Source: Labilithrix sp. (lineage in GTDB: Bacteria > Myxococcota_A > Polyangia > Polyangiales > Polyangiaceae). From it: 64,000 nt of DNA. Position numbers and translations under genes: made by a program. Positions 1-8,482 of this stretch are shown here, piece by piece (within the stretch, counting starts at the first letter, position 1; each line of letters starts with the position of its first letter). A model generated the notes under the pieces. The model had not been told where the DNA came from. It saw only the letters and a list, made by a program, of their open reading frames with translations, and did not search any database. Location: the NCBI GenBank assembly GCA_019637105.1, contig JAHBWF010000007.1:1-64000 (forward strand), given 5' to 3'.

Positions 1-243
1 GCCGTTGAGCCGCGTGCCGTTCTTCGATCCGAGATCTTCGAAGACGACGCCGCCGTCGGGGCCGACGAAGAAGCGCGCGTGCGCACGCGAGACGCTGGGA
101 TCGTCGACCACGACGTCGGCGGGCCAGCTCCGGCCGACGACGAGCGGCGTCGGGCCGGGCACGACGATCTTCGCGCCGTCCCGGAAGTAGAAGACGAGCG
201 ACACCCGCGGCTCGCGACGCGAGCCCGGCGCGAGCTCGCGCAT
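1..243 (-). CDS. FHA-domain protein, N-terminal part (cut by window edge)
   Basis: Only the first 81 codons are present; the gene runs off the left edge. Reading the minus strand from the ATG at 243 gives a forkhead-associated domain with the conserved blocks VVGRSW (strand with the GR signature), DPSVSRAHA (the S-R-x-H phosphothreonine-binding loop) and DLGSKNGT (the SKNGT signature). FHA domains bind phosphothreonine peptides, usually made by Ser/Thr kinases. In myxobacteria such an N-terminal FHA is often joined to a sigma-54 AAA+ activator, but the downstream domain is outside the window, so this is only a possibility. An AAGGA box 7 nt before the ATG supports this start; an in-frame GTG lies at 270. 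Confidence 0.8.
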   Translation of the reverse strand, partial: MRELAPGSRREPRVSLVFYFRDGAKIVVPGPTPLVVGRSWPADVVVDDPSVSRAHARFFVGPDGGVVFEDLGSKNGTRLNG

Positions 244-432
244 CGTCGTGTCCTTGGTCGTCCCGCTCACGGTGAGGCGACAGTCTGGCAAGCCCTTGCC
301 GGGAGCGGCAATGCATCGTTGGCGGCGCCTTGCCGATGGCGAGAATTCGTCAATGATTCCGTGCGGCACGCCGGTTGCGATGAGCCCAACCAGACGAGGG
401 CACGACCCTCCTTCTCACGAGGAGAACGACGA

Positions 433-846
433 ATGCTGGGTGGACTCATCACGATCGCCGGCGGCATCCTGGCCGCTTCGGGCTTCATCATCAAGCGCCT
501 GCCGAACGCGCAGTCGGTCATCGACAAGATCGCGCCGTACCAAGGTTGGATCGGCATGGTGATGTTCGGCTGGGGCGTCTGGGAGGTGCTCCACAGCGTG
601 CTCGGTCTGTCGCTGCTCGCGACGCATCCGCTGAGCTGGGCGTTCTGGATGCTCTCCGGCGTCGCGGATCTGCTCGTCGGCTTCCTCCTCGGCTTCGGCC
701 TCATCACCCACTACGCGCTCGGCAAGAACCCCGCGGCGATGGAGAAGGGCCAGCGCATTCGCTCGACGCTCATGGGCATCCAGGCCCCGCTCGGCGTCCT
801 CGCCGTGGCGATGGGCGTGCTCTACATCGTCTTCCACGCGGCGTAG
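433..846 (+). CDS. Small multi-pass membrane protein of unknown function
   Basis: This is a 137-residue hydrophobic protein that I do not recognise as a named family. It has an N-terminal hydrophobic segment (about residues 2-20), two further likely membrane spans around residues 40-62 and 68-92, and a last span near 115-135. The loop at about 95-110 is basic (KNPAAMEKGQRIR). The start is set by AGGAGA seven or so bases upstream of the ATG. The longer in-frame extension upstream overlaps the FHA gene on the other strand and is not protein-like. The gene is convergent with the M15 peptidase gene; their 3' ends overlap by 25 bp. Confidence 0.75.
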   Translation: MLGGLITIAGGILAASGFIIKRLPNAQSVIDKIAPYQGWIGMVMFGWGVWEVLHSVLGLSLLATHPLSWAFWMLSGVADLLVGFLLGFGLITHYALGKNPAAMEKGQRIRSTLMGIQAPLGVLAVAMGVLYIVFHAA

Positions 847-1865
847 CGCCTCGCCAAGACATGCAGCGCGACGACGAGCCCGAGCAGCCACGCTGCCTCG
901 GGCGCGCTCGTCTTCGTCGGGGCGGGTGACGCCGCGCAGCCCGCGGCCTCGGCCGGCGGATCTTCTTCCGACGCGGGAAGCGGCGCGCTCGTGAGATCGC
1001 TCCCCGCGGCGGGCGGCGCCTCTTCGGTCGTCGGCTCGGTCGCGTCGGGCACCACGGGTACGTCCAGAGGAGCGAGCGGCTGCGCGTCGCCCGCGTCGGC
1101 CCCGGCGTCCGACTTGCTGCAGTCTGCACCTTTCACGAAGCCGCCCACCGGCGACTGCGCGAGGCGCGCCGCGGTGGCGGGACCGTAATCACCGTCTTCG
1201 GCGATGCGATCGGTGGGGTGATTGCGGTTCCACAAGCGCTGGAACGCGCGCACCGAGAGCCCGCGCAGATCCACGGTGCCGCCGCCGACGAAGTCGTAGT
1301 GCACCGGATCGCTCGCGCCGAGCCACTCGAGCTCGTGCGCGCGCATCGCCCCGCGCCACGCCGCGTTGTCGTCGATGTCGACCGCCAGGCCCGACTCGTG
1401 GTTGCTCTTGCCCGGCGACGCGGCGAGGGCGATGCCGCAGCGGCCGGACCTGTACCAGCGGTAGAGCAGATACTGTTGAGGCAGCGTCCGCAGCGCGGAG
1501 TTGATGGTCATCGTGACGCCGCGCTCCTTCTGCGCGGCGAGGAGGGCGTCGCGCGCCGGCGCCTGCAGCCAAGGGAAGACGGCGCCCCCGAGCGAGAAGC
1601 CGGGCGCTCCGTCGAGCGAGGCGAACGTGCCGGGGCGCATGCACTGGATCTCGTCGACGAGCTGCGTCGACAGCCCCCGCACGACGCTCGTCGTGCAGCT
1701 CTCGGCGACCGCCGCCGACACCGGATCGGCGTCGGAGAGCGCCGCGCTCGCGCGGCCGAGCTGCACGTCCCCGTGCTCGTGGTGATCGCCGACGTCCGCG
1801 TCGCCGCGCGTCCCGCACGCGGCGAGCAGGGCGAGCGCGACGGCTCCCGAGGTGCGACCCACCAT
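822..1865 (-). CDS. M15-type (VanY-like) D,D-carboxypeptidase lipoprotein with MYXO-CTERM-like tail
   Basis: 347 residues. The N-terminus is a lipoprotein signal (lipobox LAAC, Cys17). A peptidase M15 domain follows with the zinc ligands His156 and Asp163 in SNHESGLAVD and His189 in DPVHYDF, the arrangement of D-Ala-D-Ala carboxypeptidases and endolysins. It should therefore cut peptidoglycan stem peptides or cross-links in the periplasm. A short peptidoglycan-binding-1-like module comes next (VRAFQRLWNRN to YGPATAARLA). Then comes an acidic Pro/Ala linker and a C-terminal GCA motif, hydrophobic segment and basic RR end that resemble a MYXO-CTERM sorting tail. A lipobox and a sorting tail together are unusual. 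The start at 1865 has no ribosome site but has a TACGCT -10-like box at 1873-1878, 7 nt upstream, suggesting a leaderless mRNA. Confidence 0.85.
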   Translation of the reverse strand: MVGRTSGAVALALLAACGTRGDADVGDHHEHGDVQLGRASAALSDADPVSAAVAESCTTSVVRGLSTQLVDEIQCMRPGTFASLDGAPGFSLGGAVFPWLQAPARDALLAAQKERGVTMTINSALRTLPQQYLLYRWYRSGRCGIALAASPGKSNHESGLAVDIDDNAAWRGAMRAHELEWLGASDPVHYDFVGGGTVDLRGLSVRAFQRLWNRNHPTDRIAEDGDYGPATAARLAQSPVGGFVKGADCSKSDAGADAGDAQPLAPLDVPVVPDATEPTTEEAPPAAGSDLTSAPLPASEEDPPAEAAGCAASPAPTKTSAPEAAWLLGLVVALHVLARRYAAWKTM

Positions 1866-1979
1866 GACCTCGAGCGTAGCACCGGAAGCGCCCGGAGGCG
1901 TCGCGCGACGGCGATGGGCGCGGCGCCCGCGTCGATGGCACGTGTGCTGCACGGCGCATGTGTCGAGAAGGACGTCCCC

Positions 1980-2552
1980 ATGGACACCGTCGCGCTCCTG
2001 GTGCTCCTCGCGCTCGCGATGGCCGTCCTCGTGCGCGGGATACGGCGGAAGAGCTGGCTCGCGATCCTCGTCGGCCTCGGCGCCGCGGCGGCCACGCTGG
2101 TCGTCTTCGGCTCCTTCAGCACCTGGGGCGAGATGCTCTGGCTCGACGTGGGCGCCGCCCTCCCGCGAGCCTGGCTCGTCGTCGCGGGGACGGCCGGCGT
2201 CGCGCTGGCCGCGGCGCTGCTCTCCGCGGCGCTCGTCGCGCTCGTCACGTTCCCCGCGAGGCGCGGAGCTCGACGCGCGCGCAGGATCGGCGTCGCGCTC
2301 GCGGCGCTCGCGGGGGCGGCGTGGGGCGCGGCGAGCTGGAGCCTCGTCCTGCGCTGGACGGCGGGCGGCTCGAGCGGACGGCGCGGGCCCGGCCTCGGGC
2401 GCGACCCGAGCGTCTACCTCTTCTCGCTCCCGCTCGTCGACGCCGCGTTCTCGCTCCTGCTGCTCCTCGTCGTCATCAGCGCGATCGTGACGGCGCGCGC
2501 GGCGCGCGAGCCGCCGGCGCGACGGCTCTCCGTGGGCGGCTCGCCCCGCTGA
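1980..2552 (+). CDS. Hypothetical membrane protein, about four spans
   Basis: 190 residues, not recognised. Hydrophobic segments lie at roughly residues 3-20, 27-45, 60-90 and 155-180, with a basic cytoplasmic-looking stretch (PARRGARRARR) near 97-107 and another hydrophobic run after it. The ATG at 1980 is preceded by GAAGGA at a spacing of about 8, which is why longer in-frame extensions were rejected. It diverges from the M15 peptidase gene. Nothing in the sequence gives a function. Confidence 0.65.
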   Translation: MDTVALLVLLALAMAVLVRGIRRKSWLAILVGLGAAAATLVVFGSFSTWGEMLWLDVGAALPRAWLVVAGTAGVALAAALLSAALVALVTFPARRGARRARRIGVALAALAGAAWGAASWSLVLRWTAGGSSGRRGPGLGRDPSVYLFSLPLVDAAFSLLLLLVVISAIVTARAAREPPARRLSVGGSPR

Positions 2553-2570
2553 GCCCGACGGCGAGACGGA

Positions 2571-3452
2571 TCACGGGCAGCTGCTCGCGTAGGAGGTCGC
2601 GACGCGGAGCGTGCGGGGATCGCTCCCGCCGACGACGCGGGCGTAGTCCTCGACGGCCTGGGCGGCTTCGGCGCAGCGGCCGGCGCTGTCGAGGGCGCGC
2701 GCTCGGCCCCAGATGGCGACGGAGCGGCCCCAGCGGTCGCCCTCGCCGAACTGCCGCTCGGCGCGCTCGAAGGCGGCGATCGCCTCGTCCGTCTTGCCGA
2801 GCCCGGCGAAGGCCGCGCCGGCGTTGTAGTCGATCCACGGGTTCGCGCCGGCCGTGGGCGGGAGCTTGTCCTTCAGCTCGAGCACGAGCGCGTAGTTGCC
2901 CGAGCGGAGCGCGGTCGTCATCTCGGTCACGAGCGGCGCCTCGACGGACGGGGGCGCCTCGGTCGCGCGGCACTGGCTCGCGTAGGAGAGCGCCATGTCC
3001 GCCGCGCGCGCGTCGTTCGAGCGCACGAGCGACGCGAACTCGTCATAGGCGCGCTTCGCCTCGTCACATCGACCGATGTCGTCGAACGCCCTCGCGCGTC
3101 CGTAGATCGCGAGCGAGCGGCCCCAGCGGTCCTCGCCGAACTGCACCTCGGCGTTCTGGTAGGCGGCGACCGCGTCCTCCGAGCGACCGAGGTGGTGGAG
3201 CGCCGCGGCCCGGTTGTAGAGCGCCCAGGGGTTCTGCGGCGCCAGCCGGACGGCGTTGTCGGCGCGCGCGAGCGCGTCCGTGTACTTACCGAGCGCGACG
3301 TCCTCGGCCGCCGCCTCGGCCTCGCGGTAGCCGGTCTGGAGCTCGGCGCTCGTGAGCGTCGTCCGCCGCGAGACCGCCGGCCGCGGAGAGGCGCAGGCGC
3401 CGAGCAGGGAGGTGGCAGCAACGAAGAGCGCGATCGTCGGGACTCGGGGCAT
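2571..3452 (-). CDS. TPR-repeat lipoprotein
   Basis: 293 residues. The signal peptide ends in a lipobox (LLGAC, Cys about residue 20), so this is probably an envelope lipoprotein. The mature part holds two similar blocks of TPR-like helices, each with the phrases DRWGRS and GRARA followed by GRC, around residues 75-150 and 205-280. The protein therefore looks internally duplicated. TPR lipoproteins usually act as scaffolds in envelope complexes; no partner is suggested here. AGGAG 7 nt before the ATG at 3452 fixes the start. The 3' end nearly touches the convergent membrane protein gene (18 bp apart). Confidence 0.75.
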   Translation of the reverse strand: MPRVPTIALFVAATSLLGACASPRPAVSRRTTLTSAELQTGYREAEAAAEDVALGKYTDALARADNAVRLAPQNPWALYNRAAALHHLGRSEDAVAAYQNAEVQFGEDRWGRSLAIYGRARAFDDIGRCDEAKRAYDEFASLVRSNDARAADMALSYASQCRATEAPPSVEAPLVTEMTTALRSGNYALVLELKDKLPPTAGANPWIDYNAGAAFAGLGKTDEAIAAFERAERQFGEGDRWGRSVAIWGRARALDSAGRCAEAAQAVEDYARVVGGSDPRTLRVATSYASSCP

Positions 3453-3555
3453 GGCGTACTCCTGCCGGCGAGCGGGAGCATTCGACGTGCCCGGGTCCGC
3501 TCGATCGACGACCGCATTTGGACGGCAGCGGCATCTGTGGCATGGAGGAGAGGTC

Positions 3556-4818
3556 ATGGCCTCCACGTCCTCGCGCGCGCTCCCGCGGCGCGCCATCCTG
3601 CTGAGCGGCCTCGCCGGGCTGGCGGCCGTGCTGAGTCGATCCGTCGTCGGCTGCTCGAAGGAGACCCTCGCCGTCGCGAACGACGACGACGCGGGGCCGG
3701 ACGCCGGCGACGACGAGCTGCCCTACCGCGCGATCGCGCGGCCGGCGCTCGTCTCGAGCATCGCCGCGATCGGCCCGCTCGGCGAGCCCGACGCGAACGG
3801 CGTGCGCGTCCCGCCGGGCTTCACCGCGCGGATCGTCGGGCGCTCGAACGAGCCCGTGCTGGAGGGCAAGGGCTTCGAGTGGCACCCCATGCCCGACGGC
3901 GGCGCGACGTTCCCGACCGAGGACGGCGGCTTCATCTACGTCTCCAACTCGGAGCTGCCGTTCGCCGGCGGCGTGGGCGCGCTCCGCTTCGACTCCGCGG
4001 GCGACCTCGTCGACGCCTACCGCATCCTCGGAGGCACGAACGTGAACTGCGCGGGCGGCCCGACGCCCTGGAACACGTGGCTCTCGTGCGAGGAGGTCTA
4101 CCGGGGTCAGGTCTACGAGTGCGATCCCTGGGGAGAGCACGCGGCGATCGTGAGGCCGGCGCTCGGGACGTTCAAGCACGAGGCCGCCGCGGTCGATCCG
4201 ATCGCCCACCGCGTCTACCTCACCGAGGACGAGCCGGACGGCTGCTTCTACCGCTTCGTCCCGGACGCGCTCGGCGCGCACGGCTTCGCCAAGCTCTCCT
4301 CCGGCAGGCTCGAGGTCGCCGAGGTCTCGACCGACGGCGCGGTCACGTGGCACGCCCTGCCCGATCCGCGCTTCGAGGGCGACGTCCCGACGCGCGCGCA
4401 GATCGCCGCCGCGACGCGCTTCGACGGCGGAGAGGGGATCTGGTGGCACGACGGCGTCGTGTACTTCACGACGAAGGGCGACGACCGCGTCCGCGCCTAC
4501 GACACCAGGACCGAGCGCGTCTCGGTCCTGTACGACGCGGCGACGGCGGCGACGCCGATCCTCACCGGCGTCGACAACGTCACCGTCTCGGCGTCGGGCG
4601 ACGTGCTCGTCGCCGAGGACGGCGGCGACATGCAGGTCGTCGCGATCCTCCCCTCGGGCGAGCTCAAGCCGCTCGTCCAGCTCGTCGACTACGAGGACAG
4701 CGAGATCACGGGCCCCGCGTTCGACCCGTCGGGCACGCGCCTCTACTTCAGCTCGCAGCGCGGTCCGAAGGGCGGCACGACCTTCGAGATCCGAGGGCCG
4801 TTCCACCGTCCGGCGTGA
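3556..4818 (+). CDS. PhoX-like (DUF839) secreted protein, possible phosphatase
   Basis: 420 residues. The N-terminus RALPRRAILLSG followed by a hydrophobic stretch looks like a Tat signal, as expected for PhoX proteins that are exported folded with metal cofactors. Signature PhoX/DUF839 blocks are present: a Gly-rich TPWNTWLSCEE block (the Cys-Glu-Glu metal-binding region), FKHEAA, and LTEDEPDGCFYRF, then a WWHDG block near residue 295. The C-terminal half reads as a beta-propeller. PhoX enzymes are Ca/Fe alkaline phosphatases, but many DUF839 members are untested, so phosphatase activity is inferred. AGGAG just upstream of the ATG supports the start. It diverges from the TPR lipoprotein gene. 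Confidence 0.8.
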   Translation: MASTSSRALPRRAILLSGLAGLAAVLSRSVVGCSKETLAVANDDDAGPDAGDDELPYRAIARPALVSSIAAIGPLGEPDANGVRVPPGFTARIVGRSNEPVLEGKGFEWHPMPDGGATFPTEDGGFIYVSNSELPFAGGVGALRFDSAGDLVDAYRILGGTNVNCAGGPTPWNTWLSCEEVYRGQVYECDPWGEHAAIVRPALGTFKHEAAAVDPIAHRVYLTEDEPDGCFYRFVPDALGAHGFAKLSSGRLEVAEVSTDGAVTWHALPDPRFEGDVPTRAQIAAATRFDGGEGIWWHDGVVYFTTKGDDRVRAYDTRTERVSVLYDAATAATPILTGVDNVTVSASGDVLVAEDGGDMQVVAILPSGELKPLVQLVDYEDSEITGPAFDPSGTRLYFSSQRGPKGGTTFEIRGPFHRPA

Positions 4819-4989
4819 TCGCCCCTCGGACGCGGGCGGACCTCGACCGCCCCCGCGGAGGACGACCGCCGCGCGCCGGTCCCGCCGCGCCCGCGCGCCG
4901 CGCGGCGCGCCACCAGGACGCTCTCGCCTCCCCGCGCCCTCCGACTGGACTATGCTGCCGGCCCTCACGAAGAAGAAGAGAGGTCGGAC

Positions 4990-6459
4990 ATGGAGACGCA
5001 AGGCGACATCGCGCTCATCGGGCTGGCGGTCATGGGCCAGAACCTCATCCTCAACATGAACGACCACGGCTTCACGGTCGTGGCCTACAACCGGACCGCC
5101 TCGAAGGTCGACGAGTTCTTGGCGAAGGAGGCCAAGGGCACGAACGTCATCGGCGCCCGCTCCATCCCCGAGATGGTCGCGAAGCTGAAGAAGCCGCGGC
5201 GCGTGATGATGCTGGTCAAGGCCGGCGCGCCCGTCGACGACCTGATCCAGCAGCTCCTCCCTCACCTCGAGCCGGGCGACATCATCATCGACGGCGGCAA
5301 CTCGCTCGCGCAGGACACGGCGCGGCGCGTGCGCGAGGTCGAGGCCAAGGGCCTCCTCTACGTCGGCACGGGCGTCTCCGGCGGCGAAGAAGGCGCGCGC
5401 CGCGGCCCGAGCATCATGCCCGGCGGCTCGCCGGCCGCGTGGCCGCACATCCGGCCGATCTTCCAGGGGGTCGCCGCGAAGGTCGAGGGCGGCGCGCCGT
5501 GCTGCGACTGGGTCGGCGAGGGCGGCGCCGGCCACTACGTCAAGATGGTCCACAACGGGATCGAGTACGGCGACATGCAGCTCATCGGGGAGGCCTACCA
5601 CCTGATGAAGGACGGGCTCGGCCTCACGTACGACGAGCTCCACGACGTCTTCGCCGACTGGAACACGGGCGTCCTCGACAGCTACCTCATCGAGATCACG
5701 CGCGACATCCTCGCCTACAAGGAGCCCGACGGGACGCGCCTCGTCGAGCGCATCCTCGACGCCGCCGGGCAGAAGGGCACCGGCAAGTGGACCGTGCAGG
5801 ACTCGCTCGAGCACGGGATCCCGATCACGCTGATCTCCGAGGCCGTGTACGCGCGCTTCGTCTCGGCGCTGAAGGACGAGCGCGTCGCCGCCTCGAAGAT
5901 CCTCTCGGGCCCGCCGAGCCCGCGCGTCGCCGTCTCGGGCGACGCCGACAAGCGCGCCGTGATCGACGCCATCCGCGACGCGCTCTACGCGTCGAAGATC
6001 ATCAGCTACGCGCAGGGCTACATGCTGATGCGCGCCGCGGCCAAGGCCAACGGGTGGAACCTGAACTACGGCGGGATCGCGCTGATGTGGCGCGGCGGGT
6101 GCATCATCCGCAGCCGCTTCCTCGGCAAGATCAAGGAGGCCTTCGACCGCGACGCGTCGCTCGTGAACCTGCTGCTCGATCCGTACTTCAAGGGCGAGAT
6201 CGAGCGCGTCCAGGCCGGATGGCGGCGGGCCGTGGCGAGCGCGGTGACCGCGGGGATCCCCGTCCCCGCGTTCTCGACGGCGCTCGCCTTCTACGACTCG
6301 TACCGCTCGGAGCGGCTGCCCGCGAACCTCCTGCAGGCGCAGCGCGACTACTTCGGCGCGCACACCTACGAGCGCGTCGACGGGCCGCGCGGGCAGTTCC
6401 ATCACACGAACTGGACGGGCCGCGGCGGAGAGACGTCGAGCTCCACCTACAACGCCTGA
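4990..6459 (+). CDS. gnd: 6-phosphogluconate dehydrogenase, decarboxylating
   Basis: 489 residues, normal for the long 6PGDH class. It oxidises and decarboxylates 6-phosphogluconate to ribulose 5-phosphate with NADP, the last oxidative step of the pentose phosphate pathway. The N-terminal Rossmann fold starts GLAVMGQNL, followed by DGGNS. The substrate signature VSGGEEGARRGPS and the catalytic block HNGIEYGDMQLI are intact, as is the C-terminal substrate-binding tail (FHHTNWTGRGG). A GAGAGG box precedes the ATG. It stands alone between a secreted protein and a kinase gene; transaldolase, from the same pathway, lies 41 kb away in this window. Confidence 0.95.
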   Translation: METQGDIALIGLAVMGQNLILNMNDHGFTVVAYNRTASKVDEFLAKEAKGTNVIGARSIPEMVAKLKKPRRVMMLVKAGAPVDDLIQQLLPHLEPGDIIIDGGNSLAQDTARRVREVEAKGLLYVGTGVSGGEEGARRGPSIMPGGSPAAWPHIRPIFQGVAAKVEGGAPCCDWVGEGGAGHYVKMVHNGIEYGDMQLIGEAYHLMKDGLGLTYDELHDVFADWNTGVLDSYLIEITRDILAYKEPDGTRLVERILDAAGQKGTGKWTVQDSLEHGIPITLISEAVYARFVSALKDERVAASKILSGPPSPRVAVSGDADKRAVIDAIRDALYASKIISYAQGYMLMRAAAKANGWNLNYGGIALMWRGGCIIRSRFLGKIKEAFDRDASLVNLLLDPYFKGEIERVQAGWRRAVASAVTAGIPVPAFSTALAFYDSYRSERLPANLLQAQRDYFGAHTYERVDGPRGQFHHTNWTGRGGETSSSTYNA

Positions 6460-6466
6460 CGCCGTC

Positions 6467-6498
6467 GCCCGCGCCGACACCGAGATGTCGGTGCGGGC
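6467..6498 (+). terminator. GC-rich hairpin after gnd
   Basis: Starting 8 bp after the gnd stop, GCCCGCGCCGACA (6467-6479) and TGTCGGTGCGGGC (6486-6498) pair over 13 bp with a single G-U wobble and a 6-nt loop. There is no T-run after it, so it is a strong stem but not a textbook intrinsic terminator. Confidence 0.5.
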
Positions 6499-6568
6499 TC
6501 CGGGTCGGCCGAGTCCCCCCATCTTCGCTTCTTTCCCCGGTTTCTCGGGCGCCGGAGCCTTTCTCACG

Positions 6569-6574
6569 TAGACT
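6569..6574 (+). promoter_or_regulatory. -10-like TAGACT box before the histidine kinase
   Basis: TAGACT ends 7 nt before the ATG at 6582 and no Shine-Dalgarno sequence lies between. The spacing fits a transcript starting at or next to the start codon. The same arrangement recurs at several genes here. No convincing -35 box is visible. Confidence 0.4.
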
Positions 6575-6581
6575 GAGCTTC

Positions 6582-8453
6582 ATGGTCCGAGGGACGGGTG
6601 CAGCCGCGATGCGCCCCACCATCGGCGTGGTCGTATGGCCGAACGGGAGCGACGCGAGCGCGCCGCTGGTGGCGGCGGTCCGAGAAGCGGGGTTCGCGCC
6701 GCGGATCGCGACCGGGCTCGACGAGCTCGTCGATCTCTCGAGTCGCGATCCCGACGGCATCGTGCTGATCTGCGCGGCGAGATCGCTCACCGACGCGCTC
6801 GTCGCCTGCCGCCGTATCCGCGAGCTCGCGGACGGCGCGCGCTCGACCATCTGCGTGACCTCGTCGACGCGCTCCGGCGACGACGAGGCGGACGCGATCG
6901 AGGCCGGCGCCGACGCCGTCTGGAGCGCGGCGGTGCGCACCAGCGTCGTGCGCGCCTTCCTCGCCCGGGCCGAGCGGCGCGCGCGCAGCGGCGGCGACGT
7001 GATCCGCCACCGCTCGACGCGGCGGACGAGCCGCGTGCGCGTGACGAGCCGGGCCGAACGCCAGTTCCGGGCGCTCTTCGACAACGCCCTCGACATCGTC
7101 TCCGTCGTGGGTGAGTCCGGCGAGATCCGCGTCGCCAACCGGGCCGTGCAGACCACGCTCGGGCGGAGGCCCGCCGAGCTCGTCGGCGTGAGCCTCTGGG
7201 AGCTGATCCATCCCGACGACGCGCGGCTCGCGCACGAGATGCTCCGCGAGGCGCTCGCCGACCGCGGCGTGGCCTCGCCCATCACCGTCCGCGCGAGGCA
7301 CAACGACGGCACGTGGGTCGACGTCGAGATCACGGCGCAGAGCCTGCTCGACGACCCCAGCGTCGGCGGCGTCTTGCTCCACGCTCGCGACGTGACCGAG
7401 CGGATGTGGGTCGGCGCCGCGCTGCAGGAGTCGGAGCGGCGCTTCCGCGAGGTCTTCGAGAACATGCTCGACGGCGTCGTGCAGATCGACGAGGCGACGC
7501 AGTCGCTCGTGCAGGCGAACCCGGCCTTCTGCCGAATCGTCGGCCGCGACCGTCGCGACATCTTCGGCCTCGCGCTCCTCGAGCTGTTCCCGAAGGAGGA
7601 GCGCGCGACCATCGACGAGCACCTGAGCGGAGCGCGCCGCGTCTCCGACGGCCTCCGGCTCCGCCACGAGGACGGCTCGATCCGCTACGTCGACGTCGGC
7701 ACGTCGCGCATGGAGCTCTCCGGCGCGCGGACCTTGATCGCGGTCGTGCGCGACGTCACCGCGCGGCGAGAGACCGAGCGCACGCGGGAGCTCTTCCTCG
7801 CCGTCGTCGCGCACGAGCTCCGGACGCCGGTCGCCGTGCTGCGGAACGGCGTCGACATCTTCAAGTCGAAGCTCGCGACCATGCCGGCGGCGGACCGCGA
7901 CGTCCTCGTCACGGTCTTCGACGAGGAGGTCGACCGCCTCACGCGCCTCGTCGGCGACGCGCTCGACGTCGGCGCGATCCAGGCGGGGAGCCTGCCGCTC
8001 CACCGGCACCGCGTCGCCCTCGCGCCGATCGTCTCGTCGGTGGCGGCGCGCATCGGCCTGCAGTTCAAGGCGACCGCGACGCTCTCGCTCGAGGCGACCG
8101 ACGGGTTCGTCGATCCGCTGCGCTTCGAGCAGGTCCTCGCGAACCTCCTCGACAACGCCTGGCGTCACTGCGGGCCCGCGACCAAGGTCGCGGTCACGCT
8201 CGCGGTCGAGGCGCCGTTCGCCCGGGTCTCGGTCGAGGACGACGGGCCGGGCTTCCCGCGCGAGCTGCGCGACGACCTGTTCGAACGCGTGTTCGTCCCG
8301 AACGAGAGCCCGACCTCGGGCATCGGCATCGGCCTCTGGATCGCGAAGCGTTTGGTCGAGTCGATGGGCGGCGCGATCCGCGCGGACGTGAGCGAGCGCG
8401 GCGGCGGCGCCTGCGTCACCTTCACCGTCCCGCTCGAGCCGCCGCCGGCCTGA
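6582..8453 (+). CDS. Hybrid-type PAS sensor histidine kinase with degenerate N-terminal receiver
   Basis: 623 residues, soluble (no membrane span seen). Residues about 10-125 resemble a response-regulator receiver, but the phosphoacceptor Asp position reads IVLICAA, so it cannot be phosphorylated in the normal way. Two PAS domains follow (about 160-275 and 290-395), then HisKA with the phospho-His at about 411 in VVAHELRTP, and a HATPase domain with the N box LLDNAWRH and G boxes DDGPGF and GIGIGLWIAK. It should autophosphorylate and pass phosphate to a response regulator that is not encoded next to it. Start: ATG 6582 follows a -10-like TAGACT by 7 nt; an internal ATG at 6609 is possible. 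Confidence 0.85.
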   Translation: MVRGTGAAAMRPTIGVVVWPNGSDASAPLVAAVREAGFAPRIATGLDELVDLSSRDPDGIVLICAARSLTDALVACRRIRELADGARSTICVTSSTRSGDDEADAIEAGADAVWSAAVRTSVVRAFLARAERRARSGGDVIRHRSTRRTSRVRVTSRAERQFRALFDNALDIVSVVGESGEIRVANRAVQTTLGRRPAELVGVSLWELIHPDDARLAHEMLREALADRGVASPITVRARHNDGTWVDVEITAQSLLDDPSVGGVLLHARDVTERMWVGAALQESERRFREVFENMLDGVVQIDEATQSLVQANPAFCRIVGRDRRDIFGLALLELFPKEERATIDEHLSGARRVSDGLRLRHEDGSIRYVDVGTSRMELSGARTLIAVVRDVTARRETERTRELFLAVVAHELRTPVAVLRNGVDIFKSKLATMPAADRDVLVTVFDEEVDRLTRLVGDALDVGAIQAGSLPLHRHRVALAPIVSSVAARIGLQFKATATLSLEATDGFVDPLRFEQVLANLLDNAWRHCGPATKVAVTLAVEAPFARVSVEDDGPGFPRELRDDLFERVFVPNESPTSGIGIGLWIAKRLVESMGGAIRADVSERGGGACVTFTVPLEPPPA

Positions 8454-8482
8454 GCGCGACGGCGCGATCGCCGGCGAGCGCG

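Noticed and set aside
3286..6567. A 1093-codon open frame opposite the PhoX-like and gnd genes
   Set aside because: No recognisable motif, strongly charged composition, and it is antisense to two clear genes.
3192..8453. A 1753-codon open frame spanning several genes on the plus strand
   Set aside because: Only the part from 6582 (histidine kinase) is protein-like; the rest is Arg/Ala/Pro-rich and lies in another frame of the PhoX-like and gnd genes. Long false frames are expected at this GC content.
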